Source: Elusimicrobiota bacterium (lineage in GTDB: Bacteria; CG03; SLGR01; JAFGSA01). From it: 64,000 nt of DNA. The stretch lies in NCBI GenBank assembly GCA_016934855.1, contig JAFGSA010000024.1, forward strand, positions 61,266 to 125,265, written 5' to 3'. Below the pieces are notes generated by a model that was given only the letters and a program-made list of their open reading frames with translations, did no database searches and had not been told where the DNA came from. Both the position numbers and the translations under genes were made by a program. Below, in pieces: positions 38,643 through 48,439 of the stretch; the first letter of the stretch is position 1, and each line of letters begins with the position of its first letter.

Positions 38643-39635
38643 TTATACCGCTGATATTAATTTTTTTAGTTTTCTGAATATTTTTTTATTAAATGTAGCT
38701 TCAGGATATTTCAATTTAATTAAAATATTGTATTTTGTTTTTCTTTCCAAATGCTTCAATTCTGTCAGAACTTCCTTTGTTAAAGACCCCCCCGGCTTTA
38801 TATAACTTTCCTCTCCAGCGGGCGCATACGTTATTACCGGTCTGCTGCAATCAAAGCCCAGTTCAGCGCAGACCTGTTTCCTATTCTCAGCAGTATTCAA
38901 TCTTAACAAATCATCTGCTTTGGGATATCCTGCAATTATCGCTCTTTCTTTCATGGGTCCGAGCAGCATTCGCGTCCTTTCCTGGCCTATTTTCCCCGCA
39001 GTTATATGAAGATCAATCATAGGAAAATAATCATGTTCCATGTAATCTTTCATCGAATATTCAACATTGGCGGTGCCTTTGCCTTTTAGTCCATGATCAA
39101 GATGAACCTTATAACCTTTTTCTACGTGTGCCAAACCCTTAAAATGTGCAGCAATAAATATTAAATTCTCCGCCTTCTTAAAATCCCCCTTTATTTCTGA
39201 CACAAATTCAGTAGAGTATTTCCTCTTTTTTGCCTCCTCCTCCAGCGGCTTGAGATTCGTCTGTTTTACTTTATCCCCCCCATGTATAAAAACAAAATAC
39301 GGATTATCCAACCCTGAATACTCAAGAATTTTATCCAGTACACTTCCCGAATTGTTGCCTCTGGGATTACTAATTGTCGCATTTAACCACTTTTTTCTTG
39401 CTTGCGCAAACTCATCCGGCTCAGCAATACTCTTTTCAATGGCCCGTTCCAAGCCGGGCAGATCCGTCTTTATACCTATATCCGGAAAATTTTCACGCAA
39501 CCATTTATTTGCCAATAATACTATCGGCCTGTTAAAGATAATATATTCATAATTAGTATCGGACATATCTCCAATTAGAATATCTGTCATTGCCAAATAT
39601 TTTGGATCCGGACTGCCTATCTGTTTATATGCCAT
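38643..39635 (-). CDS. CDP-glycerol glycerophosphotransferase-like protein with permuted domain order
   Basis: C-terminal-type motif MTDILIGDMSDTNYEYIIFNRPIVLL lies at residues ~16-40; N-terminal-type HGLKGKG, GYPKADDLL, ITYAPAGEES, ILIKLKYPE follow it. Confidence 0.65.
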   Translation of the reverse strand: MAYKQIGSPDPKYLAMTDILIGDMSDTNYEYIIFNRPIVLLANKWLRENFPDIGIKTDLPGLERAIEKSIAEPDEFAQARKKWLNATISNPRGNNSGSVLDKILEYSGLDNPYFVFIHGGDKVKQTNLKPLEEEAKKRKYSTEFVSEIKGDFKKAENLIFIAAHFKGLAHVEKGYKVHLDHGLKGKGTANVEYSMKDYMEHDYFPMIDLHITAGKIGQERTRMLLGPMKERAIIAGYPKADDLLRLNTAENRKQVCAELGFDCSRPVITYAPAGEESYIKPGGSLTKEVLTELKHLERKTKYNILIKLKYPEATFNKKIFRKLKKLISAV

Positions 39636-39643
39636 TATGTCAT

Positions 39644-41035
39644 CTATTGCCTGTTAAATAATTTCTTTAATAAATTAAAAGACGGCTTTCTCAGCAAAGT
39701 CGATACATATTTTTTAAAAAACATCGCCGGGTTCCTGTATATAAGCGAACTATTAAAACTTCTATTGAACTTCTCAACCAGTTTCTCAATATCTCCCCTG
39801 CTCATATCAGGATGGGGAATACTGGCTTTTCTCAAATCTATATCATCGAATTCGCTCATATATTTTTCATATATGCGGCTGCCTGGCAACGGGGAAATAA
39901 TATTGAATGAAGCCGAAGTGAATCCCATTTCCTTTGCGAATCTGTAATCATTATTCATTTCTTCACGGGTCTGTTCGGGAAACCCGCATATAAAAAAAGC
40001 ATGCAGGTCTATTCCTATTTTCCTGCAGATATCGACAACAGGCTTGACCATATCAAGTTTCGTCGGTTTATTAATTATATCCTTCAATATACGAGGCGTG
40101 CTGCTTTCCACCGCCAGCGACAGCTGATAACATCCCGATTCTTTCATCAGATGCAGCATTTCCTCATCAAGTCCCCCGACCCATATGCCGCCGGGATTCG
40201 CCCATGATATACCTAGCTCTTTCAAACCCGTCAACAGCTGTTTCACCCAGACTTTATCAACAATAAAATTTGAATCAATTATATCCAGTTCTTCTATCCG
40301 GTACTTATTTTTCAGAAACTTTACTTCCGCCAGGCAATCATTTACTTCCCTCTTGCGGTATCCCGCCCTGAACTGGGTAGTCGCGCAGAAGGAGCAATTG
40401 AACGGACAGCTTCTGGTAAATTCTATCTGCGTCACCCTGTTACTAGGAGAAAATACGCTTGTCGGCATATTTATACCGATATACTTTTCCATAGGTAGCA
40501 AATGCCGGGCAGGCCAAGGTAATTTTTCTAAAGAAATATCATCGCTTCTTACCATGCCGGATCTTTCTCCTTTGACAATAGCGAGTATAGCTCCTTCCCC
40601 TTCCCCGATTACAACATTATCCACGTTTGGATCCGCTATAACAGCTTCAGGCAAAGCGGACGGGTGACAGCCGCCCATTATTGTCCGAATGCTTTTATTT
40701 ACATCTTTTGCTATCCCGCATACTCTATGCGCATTATGCGCCTGTCTGGAAAGAAGACACGACACTCCTACGAAATCGGGATTATATTCCCTGATTCTCT
40801 TTTTAATTTCATCATCTTGTAAGCCGAAAGTGATTTCCCCGTCATCATGAGAGACTTCCGTATTGTAACCTTCGACAATACAGTCAAGCACACACACATC
40901 TATCCCTTCTTTTTCGAGGACAGCCGCGAGATAACCCAGTCCGAGAGGAAAAAGGCATCTTTTCATGGCCTTCTTCGACTGAGTGAACGCCGGCATTATC
41001 AACATGCATTTTGCTTTATTATTATTTTCGCTCAT
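39644..41035 (-). CDS. B12-binding-domain radical SAM protein
   Basis: FTRSCPFNCSFC; LGLGYLAAVLE; MGGCHPSALPE. Confidence 0.87.
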   Translation of the reverse strand: MSENNNKAKCMLIMPAFTQSKKAMKRCLFPLGLGYLAAVLEKEGIDVCVLDCIVEGYNTEVSHDDGEITFGLQDDEIKKRIREYNPDFVGVSCLLSRQAHNAHRVCGIAKDVNKSIRTIMGGCHPSALPEAVIADPNVDNVVIGEGEGAILAIVKGERSGMVRSDDISLEKLPWPARHLLPMEKYIGINMPTSVFSPSNRVTQIEFTRSCPFNCSFCATTQFRAGYRKREVNDCLAEVKFLKNKYRIEELDIIDSNFIVDKVWVKQLLTGLKELGISWANPGGIWVGGLDEEMLHLMKESGCYQLSLAVESSTPRILKDIINKPTKLDMVKPVVDICRKIGIDLHAFFICGFPEQTREEMNNDYRFAKEMGFTSASFNIISPLPGSRIYEKYMSEFDDIDLRKASIPHPDMSRGDIEKLVEKFNRSFNSSLIYRNPAMFFKKYVSTLLRKPSFNLLKKLFNRQ

Positions 41036-41051
41036 CGCTAACGACTATTGA

Positions 41052-42998
41052 CTACCCCTTCAATAGGAAATCAATGAATTCATAATTTTTCATCATTGTC
41101 CTGCCTCTTTCTTCCACGGCCCGTTCGCTGAAGCTTTTTACATCGTCTTTTTTTATTCCTTCGCCGTAAACAAGATAAGGAACCAGTTTATCGCTATGCT
41201 CCCCGTTCTCCAAGAGAGTGTAATGGTCCGGCAGGATAGTCATTCTGTACTTTCCGGCGTAATTATCATCAAGATATTTTTTTAGGGGCTTTACGACTTC
41301 CCTGTCTATTTTCTCTATTATCCTTATCTTCCCCTCCAGATTACCGCTGTGAGACTCTTCATCCGGAGCATTCAGATGAAGATATATAAAATCATTATAT
41401 TTAAGAGCGTTAATAGTATGCCTGAGCTTTTCTGCGATGTTTGTGTCGCTGTGCCCCGTAGCGCCGTGGATCTTCTTTGCTTCCATCCTGGCCGCAATAG
41501 CTATACCGCGCATGAAATCCAGGCCGGCTATGACGGCGCCGTCAACACCGTACCTTCCTCTGAATGAAGGCAGGCGGGGCTCTGAGGACGGGCTCCATAA
41601 AAATATCATATCGGCTTTGGTTCCCATGCTCCTGTTCATAGCTTTTATCTTTTCCGCGGATTTCATTATATATTCATTAAGTTTACCGGATATCTTCTCC
41701 GCCGAGGGAGTTTTGCCTTTCAAGAGCAGTTCCCTGACCGGTTTCCCTATGTTCATATGCGGTTCGGAAGACGAAATCTCACCGGCATTTATACCGGCGT
41801 TCCTTAAAATAAATAAATTGCGGTACCCCTGCCCTGGATATATTTCTATATCTTCACCGGGTATATCCAGTCCCTCTATAATCTTTTTGCCTTTATCATA
41901 ATCGATATTTTTCGCCGTAAAATCCCTCAATATCCCGTCAGAAACGGATACCAGGTTGCACCTGAACGCTATATCGCCTTCATCCATGAATATATCCTGG
42001 GCCAGCGCCTCGAACGAAGCCCGGCCGTTGGGATAATACCTTAAGGGGTTATATCCCAGCATACCCATATTGGCCACAATACTTCCTACCGGAAGCCCCG
42101 GATACATTGTCCTCATAAGGCCGGTCTTCCCTTCCCTGGCCAGTTTATCTATAGAAGGTATATCCGCCGCCTCCAGCGGAGTCCTGTTGCCCAGTTTCTC
42201 CTGGGGCATATCCGCCGCGCCGTCTATTATTATAACCACATGCTTCCTTGACGTGAATATCTTCTCCACCCTTACTAAATCGTCGAAACTGTCAAGTTCC
42301 GCCCATTTTAGTCCCGTTATATCATGAACATATAAAGGAGCGTCTTTAAGGTGTTCCGCAATAACCAGATCGTAATATATGTTTGTATTGCCTTTTTTAA
42401 CCTCTTCATCGAGCCAGCGGGAGAACTCTCTGCCGTATTCGCCGGTGAGTTTCAGCACCCCGGTCGATTTAAAATAATTGTCTTTATATTCCGCGAGCTG
42501 TCCGCGTACTATCTTTGTCTCTATTATCCGCCCCTTCTCATCCGAGACTGACAGGCTCCCGTCATAATCTATTCTGAACCTGTCCAGCACCCAGAAGCTC
42601 TTCTCCGCTTTTCTTTCCATAACCGAAGAAAAAAGTTTTTCTTCAAAGAAAGTGTCTCCTTCGATAAGGATCGCACCCTCTTCCAGGTATTTTCTCGCCA
42701 GCCAGGCCGAGTACATGGAATTTGTTTCGTCGTATATATCGTTCCTTATATATGAAATACTCATATTGCGGTACTTTGTTCCGACTTTTTTCTCTACTAT
42801 CTCACCAAGGTATCCGATCACTATAACCGTTTCCCTAATGCCGTTTTTCTCGAGTATTTCAAGTGTCTGGTTTATTATAGGTTTGCCGTGAACCTCAGTG
42901 AGACACTTGGGAACTTCATCCGTGAGTGGTTTAAGCCTGCTGCCCAGGCCGGCAGCCAGAAGAACGGCCTTGTATATTTTCCCGGTGTTATCTTCCAT
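41052..42998 (-). CDS. sugar/alcohol-phosphate nucleotidyltransferase fused to archaeal-type phosphoglycerate mutase (ApgM-like alkaline phosphatase superfamily) domain
   Basis: N-terminal LLAAGLGSRLKPLTDEVPKCL; C-terminal VVIIIDGAADMPQEKLGNRTPLEAA, GSIVANMGMLGYNP, LNAPDEESHSGN, LPDHYTLLENGEHSDKLVPYLVYG. Confidence 0.83.
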   Translation of the reverse strand: MEDNTGKIYKAVLLAAGLGSRLKPLTDEVPKCLTEVHGKPIINQTLEILEKNGIRETVIVIGYLGEIVEKKVGTKYRNMSISYIRNDIYDETNSMYSAWLARKYLEEGAILIEGDTFFEEKLFSSVMERKAEKSFWVLDRFRIDYDGSLSVSDEKGRIIETKIVRGQLAEYKDNYFKSTGVLKLTGEYGREFSRWLDEEVKKGNTNIYYDLVIAEHLKDAPLYVHDITGLKWAELDSFDDLVRVEKIFTSRKHVVIIIDGAADMPQEKLGNRTPLEAADIPSIDKLAREGKTGLMRTMYPGLPVGSIVANMGMLGYNPLRYYPNGRASFEALAQDIFMDEGDIAFRCNLVSVSDGILRDFTAKNIDYDKGKKIIEGLDIPGEDIEIYPGQGYRNLFILRNAGINAGEISSSEPHMNIGKPVRELLLKGKTPSAEKISGKLNEYIMKSAEKIKAMNRSMGTKADMIFLWSPSSEPRLPSFRGRYGVDGAVIAGLDFMRGIAIAARMEAKKIHGATGHSDTNIAEKLRHTINALKYNDFIYLHLNAPDEESHSGNLEGKIRIIEKIDREVVKPLKKYLDDNYAGKYRMTILPDHYTLLENGEHSDKLVPYLVYGEGIKKDDVKSFSERAVEERGRTMMKNYEFIDFLLKG

Positions 42999-45111
42999 CG
43001 GACAACTCCTGTTCTACCTTGAAGCTTATCATCGTAGCCTGCACCAGCTGCCATAATGGGATAGGGTACCCGTCTCCCTCTTTTACCGCCGCGCCGAATC
43101 TTTTTAGTTCCTCGAAATGCCCTTTATCCTGAACAGCCGTCTCCAGTCCTTTTTCTCCGGAACCGAAGACGGTCAGGGTCTTATAGTCGTCAAGAGAGAG
43201 TATCCTCCCGTCCGAATATACGTCCATTCGCTCCTTGGAAACATCCCTGCTTCCCAAAGCGGTGTATATAAGGCTGCATACCGATCCGTCCGCGTATTTG
43301 ACGGTGGCGATAAAATTATCGTTTCTCCTGAATTTATCGTTCCGCGGCGTGATCGAAGAAGCGGTAACGGATGATGCCTCTGCCTCAGTCAGAAAGTTGA
43401 ACAGGTCGTATATATGGCAGGCCTCTCCTATATTCCTCCCTCCGCCCTCCTGCGAGTGGACCCAGTGTTCGGCGGGGATAAATCCCGCGTTCATCCTGTA
43501 GTTTACTATCATAGGATTAATCCTGTCCTTTACTATACTTTTTATCCTGGCGGCGAAGGGGGAGAACCTCCTGTTAAAACCGACCGTAAACGGGGTTTTT
43601 TTCTCTTCCAGGATACCCGTAAGCTCTTCCAGCTCATCCGAGCTAAGCGACATCGGTTTTTCCGTGAATACCGCTTTACCCGCCCGGGCCGCAGCCATCG
43701 CCATTTTCGCATGAAGGTTATGCCTGGTAGTTATAAAAACAGCATCCACGTCTTTATCTTTCATCACCTCGTCGAAATCCGTCGTCGCGTACGAAGCCCG
43801 GCACAGTTTAGCGGTCATCATGGCATTGCCGCCGGCCTTATCAACGACCGCGCGGATATTATACATACCTGAGAGCCTCTCCAAGTTGGGGATGTGCATG
43901 CTCTTCGCGAAACCGCCGGCTCCTACGAGCGCTACGTTCAGCACATCGCGCCCGGCTTTTCTTGCTGATACGACTATCTTCCTGTCCGGGGCAGGATCTC
44001 CTTCGTATCTAAGAAGCGTTATAAGCGGCCTTCCGGCTCCGCTCAGATCATTAAAAGCCCTGCCCGCATCTTCGACAGGGTATATCTTCTCGATCAGCGG
44101 CGCGATATCGAGCGTTTTCTCGCAGAGCATACGCAGGTAATCGGCCATATTCCTGTTCTCCGTCCACCTGACGTACCCGTAGGGATAATCGATGCCGTCT
44201 TTCTCGTACTTTTCGTCATACCTGCCGGGACCGTACGATGTGGATATGAGCACGTCCAGCTCTTTCTTATAAAAATGCTCTCTCTTCAGGTCCATCCCCA
44301 CGGCGCCCACTATTATCACTCGCCCTTTTCTCCGGCACATTTCCATGGCCTGGTTGATTATCCCGCTGGATGCGGACGCGGCGGTTATTATAACGGCATC
44401 CGCCCCGCGGCCGCCGGAGAAACTCCCGACCTCCTGCACACTGTCCGCTTTGCCAGGATCTATGCTCCTTGAAAGACCGCAGGAAACGGCAATATCGCCG
44501 CGGCGCCGGTCCGTATCTATGCCTATAACCCTGCAGCCCGCGGCCCTGAGCATCTGAACAGTCAGCTGTCCCAGTATTCCCAATCCTATGACGACGGCTA
44601 TCTCACCTATGCCGCAGCCGGCTCTTCTTACCCCCTGAAGGGCAATGCTCCCGAGCGCAACAGTAGCCGCCTGCTCCATCCCGAGGTTATCCGGTATTTT
44701 TACCAGGAGATTCCTCGGGACCGAGATAAACTCGGCATGATTTGCGATACCCGTTCCCGCGCATGCGACCCTGTCGTGCGCTTTTATATCGACAATGCCT
44801 TTACCCGCCTCAATGACCGTACCTGAGGCGGAATACCCTATGGGTGACCCGGCATTCAGCCTGCCCTTTATCTTCAGTACGGTATTTCCTATACCCTGCT
44901 TTTTTATCATCTCGAGCAGTTTCTTTACATTCTTCGGTTTCTCTATAAGCTTCTGTATGGGTGATTTCCCGGAGGCCCTGACACTCGATGATTCCGTGCC
45001 GGCCGATATACATGAATAAGAGACCCGCACTAGCACTTCGTTATCCGCAGTTATGGGCGCAGGTACTTTTTCAAAAAACGCTTTTCCCCTGCCAGCGAAA
45101 ACCTGTTTCAT
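42988..45111 (-). CDS. bi-domain oxidoreductase: zinc-type alcohol dehydrogenase (MDR) fused to Gfo/Idh/MocA
   Basis: VVIGLGILGQLTVQMLRAAG; C-terminal VALVGAGGFAKSMHIPNL and FTEKPMSLSSDELEEL. Confidence 0.87.
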   Translation of the reverse strand: MKQVFAGRGKAFFEKVPAPITADNEVLVRVSYSCISAGTESSSVRASGKSPIQKLIEKPKNVKKLLEMIKKQGIGNTVLKIKGRLNAGSPIGYSASGTVIEAGKGIVDIKAHDRVACAGTGIANHAEFISVPRNLLVKIPDNLGMEQAATVALGSIALQGVRRAGCGIGEIAVVIGLGILGQLTVQMLRAAGCRVIGIDTDRRRGDIAVSCGLSRSIDPGKADSVQEVGSFSGGRGADAVIITAASASSGIINQAMEMCRRKGRVIIVGAVGMDLKREHFYKKELDVLISTSYGPGRYDEKYEKDGIDYPYGYVRWTENRNMADYLRMLCEKTLDIAPLIEKIYPVEDAGRAFNDLSGAGRPLITLLRYEGDPAPDRKIVVSARKAGRDVLNVALVGAGGFAKSMHIPNLERLSGMYNIRAVVDKAGGNAMMTAKLCRASYATTDFDEVMKDKDVDAVFITTRHNLHAKMAMAAARAGKAVFTEKPMSLSSDELEELTGILEEKKTPFTVGFNRRFSPFAARIKSIVKDRINPMIVNYRMNAGFIPAEHWVHSQEGGGRNIGEACHIYDLFNFLTEAEASSVTASSITPRNDKFRRNDNFIATVKYADGSVCSLIYTALGSRDVSKERMDVYSDGRILSLDDYKTLTVFGSGEKGLETAVQDKGHFEELKRFGAAVKEGDGYPIPLWQLVQATMISFKVEQELSDGR

Positions 45112-46202
45112 AGTCTTTCCTCCAGCACTTTTACTATTCTGTCCGCAGTCTTGCCGTCCCAGTATCTGGGTATTCTTCCTTTCTTCTTCCTCCCTTCCAT
45201 GATCCTCACCGCCTCCCTGGCTATCCTGTCCGGGTCATCGCCTACAAGTATATTTGTGCCTTCGGTTATGGTGACAGGCCTTTCCGTATTCCTGCGGAGA
45301 GTGAGACAGGGCACGCCCAGCACTGTCGTCTCCTCCTGGATGCCGCCGGAATCGGTCAGGACCAGTTTAGCGTTCATCACCAGCGACATAAAATCCATGT
45401 AACCCAGCGGTCCCGTTAGTATAAGGTTATCCATTTTTTTTATTTTCTTTTTTATTTCCGGATTACTCATACTGTTCATCGTCCGGGGATGTACAGGAAA
45501 AACTATCTTTATCCTCTTCTGTATAACGTCAAGAGCTTTAAGTATCCCGATAAAGGTTTTCCGGCCGTCCACGTTAGAAGGCCTGTGCAGGGTCAGGAGA
45601 GCGTATTCTTTTCCGTATTTCTTCCAGTATCCCGAATTCCCGATCCTGGGTTTGAAGGTTTTTAAAGTATCTATCATCGTATTCCCGACAAAAAATATTT
45701 TTTTGCCTGGTATACCCTCATTCAGAAGATTTCTTTTTCCGTCCATGCAGGTGACAAAAAGATAATCCGATATCGCGTCGGTTATAAGGCGGTTTATCTC
45801 TTCGGGCATCTCCCGGTCAAAACTCCTGAGTCCGGATTCTATATGGGCAATCGGTATAAGAAGTTTTGATGCCGTCAGCGAGCAGGCCAGGGTGGAATTA
45901 ACGTCTCCCACGACTACGACTATATCGGGTTTTTCGTCGAGACAGACTTTCTCGAATTCCATCATTATCCTTGCAGTCTGCACAGCGTGCGAAGCGGAAC
46001 CGACGCCCAGGTAAATATCCGGCGCGGGGAGCCCGAAATCCTTAAAGAAATTACCGGACATATTACTGTCATAATGCTGCCCGGTGTGTACGAGCACGGG
46101 TTTGAACTTCCCGTTTTTTGCAAGAGCTTTATACACCGGGTATACCTTCATAAAATTGGGCCTGGCCCCCGCTACAAGGATGATTTTTTTCGCAGCCTTC
46201 AT
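45108..46202 (-). CDS. wecB: UDP-N-acetylglucosamine 2-epimerase (non-hydrolysing)
   Basis: GARPNFMKVYPV, HTGQHYD, HIESGLRSFDREMPEEINR, LTDSGGIQEE. Confidence 0.92.
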   Translation of the reverse strand: MKAAKKIILVAGARPNFMKVYPVYKALAKNGKFKPVLVHTGQHYDSNMSGNFFKDFGLPAPDIYLGVGSASHAVQTARIMMEFEKVCLDEKPDIVVVVGDVNSTLACSLTASKLLIPIAHIESGLRSFDREMPEEINRLITDAISDYLFVTCMDGKRNLLNEGIPGKKIFFVGNTMIDTLKTFKPRIGNSGYWKKYGKEYALLTLHRPSNVDGRKTFIGILKALDVIQKRIKIVFPVHPRTMNSMSNPEIKKKIKKMDNLILTGPLGYMDFMSLVMNAKLVLTDSGGIQEETTVLGVPCLTLRRNTERPVTITEGTNILVGDDPDRIAREAVRIMEGRKKKGRIPRYWDGKTADRIVKVLEERL

Positions 46203-46208
46203 GTTCTC

Positions 46209-47141
46209 TTATGCAAAACTCTCCACGGTTCTTTTAATACCATCCCCGAAATCCACCTCCACCTTATAGCCCAGAAGCTTCTGGGCTTTGGATATATCCG
46301 CCTGCGTGTGCTTTACGTCGCCGGCCCGCGCTGGCAGGTGCTCGAAAGGCACTTTTACGCCGAGGTTTGCCAGTATCCCGTTAGCCACGTCGAGTACGCT
46401 GTACCGGTTGCTGCATGCGACGTTGAAGAGCTGTCCGGATACGTTCTCGGCTTTCGCCGCTAGCAGGTTGGCGTTCACCACGTTCTTCACGTAGGTGAAA
46501 TCCCGGGACTGTTTGCCGTCCCCGTGCACCGTAAGCGGTTTTCCCTCCTTCGCCTGCTTGATGAAGATCGGTATTACCGCAGCGTATTTCGACTCGGGGC
46601 TCTGCCTGGGCCCGAATACGTTGAAATACCTCAGGCTCACCGTCTCCAGTCCGAAAGTGTGCGAGAAAGCCCTGCAGTAATGCTCGCCTGTCAGCTTCGA
46701 GACAGCGTAGGGCGATATAGGAAGAGGCCTCTGCGTCTCCACTTTAGGCAGCGCCTCGGTATCGCCGTAAGCCGAAGAAGAGGAAGCGTACACAACCCTT
46801 TTTACGCCCGAATCCCTGGCGGCAATGAGAATATTGAGAGTACCGGTTATATTTACGTCATTGGTCGAAGCCGGATCGTCTACGGACCTGGGAACGGACC
46901 TGAGCGCAGCCTGATGAAGTACATATTTGCAGCCCCGGCAGGCTTTCATAACCGTCCGCATATTCCTTATATCCCCTTTTATGAGCTCTATCCTGCCCTT
47001 CAGATGTTCAAGGTTCTTCCTGAAACCAGTGCAGAAGTTATCCAGGACCACCACCTCTTTTCCCTTTGTGACGAGTTCGTCTACTATATTAGATCCTATA
47101 AAGCCCGCGCCGCCCGTTACGAGATATCTTTCATTCGCCAT
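46209..47141 (-). CDS. NAD-dependent UDP-sugar epimerase (SDR)
   Basis: LVTGGAGFIGSNIVDELV, SPYAVSKLTGE, RYFNVFGPRQ. Confidence 0.9.
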   Translation of the reverse strand: MANERYLVTGGAGFIGSNIVDELVTKGKEVVVLDNFCTGFRKNLEHLKGRIELIKGDIRNMRTVMKACRGCKYVLHQAALRSVPRSVDDPASTNDVNITGTLNILIAARDSGVKRVVYASSSSAYGDTEALPKVETQRPLPISPYAVSKLTGEHYCRAFSHTFGLETVSLRYFNVFGPRQSPESKYAAVIPIFIKQAKEGKPLTVHGDGKQSRDFTYVKNVVNANLLAAKAENVSGQLFNVACSNRYSVLDVANGILANLGVKVPFEHLPARAGDVKHTQADISKAQKLLGYKVEVDFGDGIKRTVESFA

Positions 47142-47143
47142 GA

Positions 47144-48439
47144 CTATATCCTCACTATTTTTGCTTTACCCTTAAGGTCCAGCGTCACACCCCTGCAGTC
47201 TACGACAGCTCTCGCTTCCCTGACCATCTTTTTATAATCGAATTTTTCATGATCGGTTATTACCAGCACGCAGTCAAAGTTCCTGAAATTGATATTCGAA
47301 TGCGGCACCCTCTTTATCCCCTCGAACGAAGCCACGTACGGGTCGGAATAGCTGAGCTGCGCCTTGAGCTGCTTAAGTATCTGGGCTACTTCGAACGAAG
47401 GTGATTCCCTCGTATCCCCGACGTTTTTCTTGTAGCTGACGCCCATTATGAGTATCTTCGAACCGTTGACGCTTTTTTTCATCCTGTTGAGCGTAGTTAT
47501 GACTTTCTTCGCCACGTAATTGGGCATACTCGTGTTTATCTCCTCGGCGTGGTCTATGAACCTCGGGTAGAACAGGTTGCTCTTAGCCTTCCATGACAGG
47601 AACTGCGGATCTACGGGGATGCAGTGCCCCCCGAGCCCCGGGCCGGGATAGAACGCCATGAAACCGTAGGGTTTGGTCGAAGCCGCGCGTATCACGTTCC
47701 AGATATCCAGGTCGAACTTACTGCACAGCATGGTCATCTCGTTTATCAGCCCTATATTCACCGCCCTGTATGTGTTTTCAAGGAGTTTTACCATCTCGGC
47801 TTCCTCGCAGGAGTTCACGGTCACGACCCTGTCCACCACCTGGGAGTACAGCGTCTTCGCGAGATTCAGTGATTTCTTGTCGATGCCCCCCACTACTTTA
47901 GGCGTGTTCCTGATGCCGAATCTCTCGTTGCCGGGGTCCACTCTTTCCGGGGAAAACGCAACGAATGCATCGACCCCGCCCCTGAAACCTTTCTTCTCTA
48001 TCTTGTCCAGCAATATGTCCCTGGTAGTCCCCGGATACGAAGTGGATTCCAGTATGACGAGCGTATCCCTGGAAAGGTATTTTACCACTTCATCTGCGGC
48101 ATCGACTATGTACGAGAGATCGGGCTCGCGGGTCTTGCGCAACGGTGTAGGCACGCAGATTATGATCGCGTCCTGGTTCTTTACCGTGCCGTACTCGGAC
48201 GTGGGATGAAATTTCCCGGCCTTTATTATAAGGTTAACCGCCGACGATTTCACGTCTTCTATGTAAGACTGGCCCTTCAAGAGCCGGCTTATTTTATCCT
48301 TCGAAGTATCTATCCCCGTGACATTGTACCCCGATTCGGCAAATTCGACTACAAGCGGCAATCCCACGTAACCCAGCCCCACGATACAGATCTTAGCCTT
48401 TTTATTCAGGATCTTTTCCTTCAGGTTTTTAGAATTCAT
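47144..48439 (-). CDS. nucleotide sugar dehydrogenase (WecC-like)
   Basis: VGLGYVGLPLVVEFAESG, ICVPTPL, ESTSYPGTT, GPGLGGHCIPVDP. Confidence 0.92.
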   Translation of the reverse strand: MNSKNLKEKILNKKAKICIVGLGYVGLPLVVEFAESGYNVTGIDTSKDKISRLLKGQSYIEDVKSSAVNLIIKAGKFHPTSEYGTVKNQDAIIICVPTPLRKTREPDLSYIVDAADEVVKYLSRDTLVILESTSYPGTTRDILLDKIEKKGFRGGVDAFVAFSPERVDPGNERFGIRNTPKVVGGIDKKSLNLAKTLYSQVVDRVVTVNSCEEAEMVKLLENTYRAVNIGLINEMTMLCSKFDLDIWNVIRAASTKPYGFMAFYPGPGLGGHCIPVDPQFLSWKAKSNLFYPRFIDHAEEINTSMPNYVAKKVITTLNRMKKSVNGSKILIMGVSYKKNVGDTRESPSFEVAQILKQLKAQLSYSDPYVASFEGIKRVPHSNINFRNFDCVLVITDHEKFDYKKMVREARAVVDCRGVTLDLKGKAKIVRI

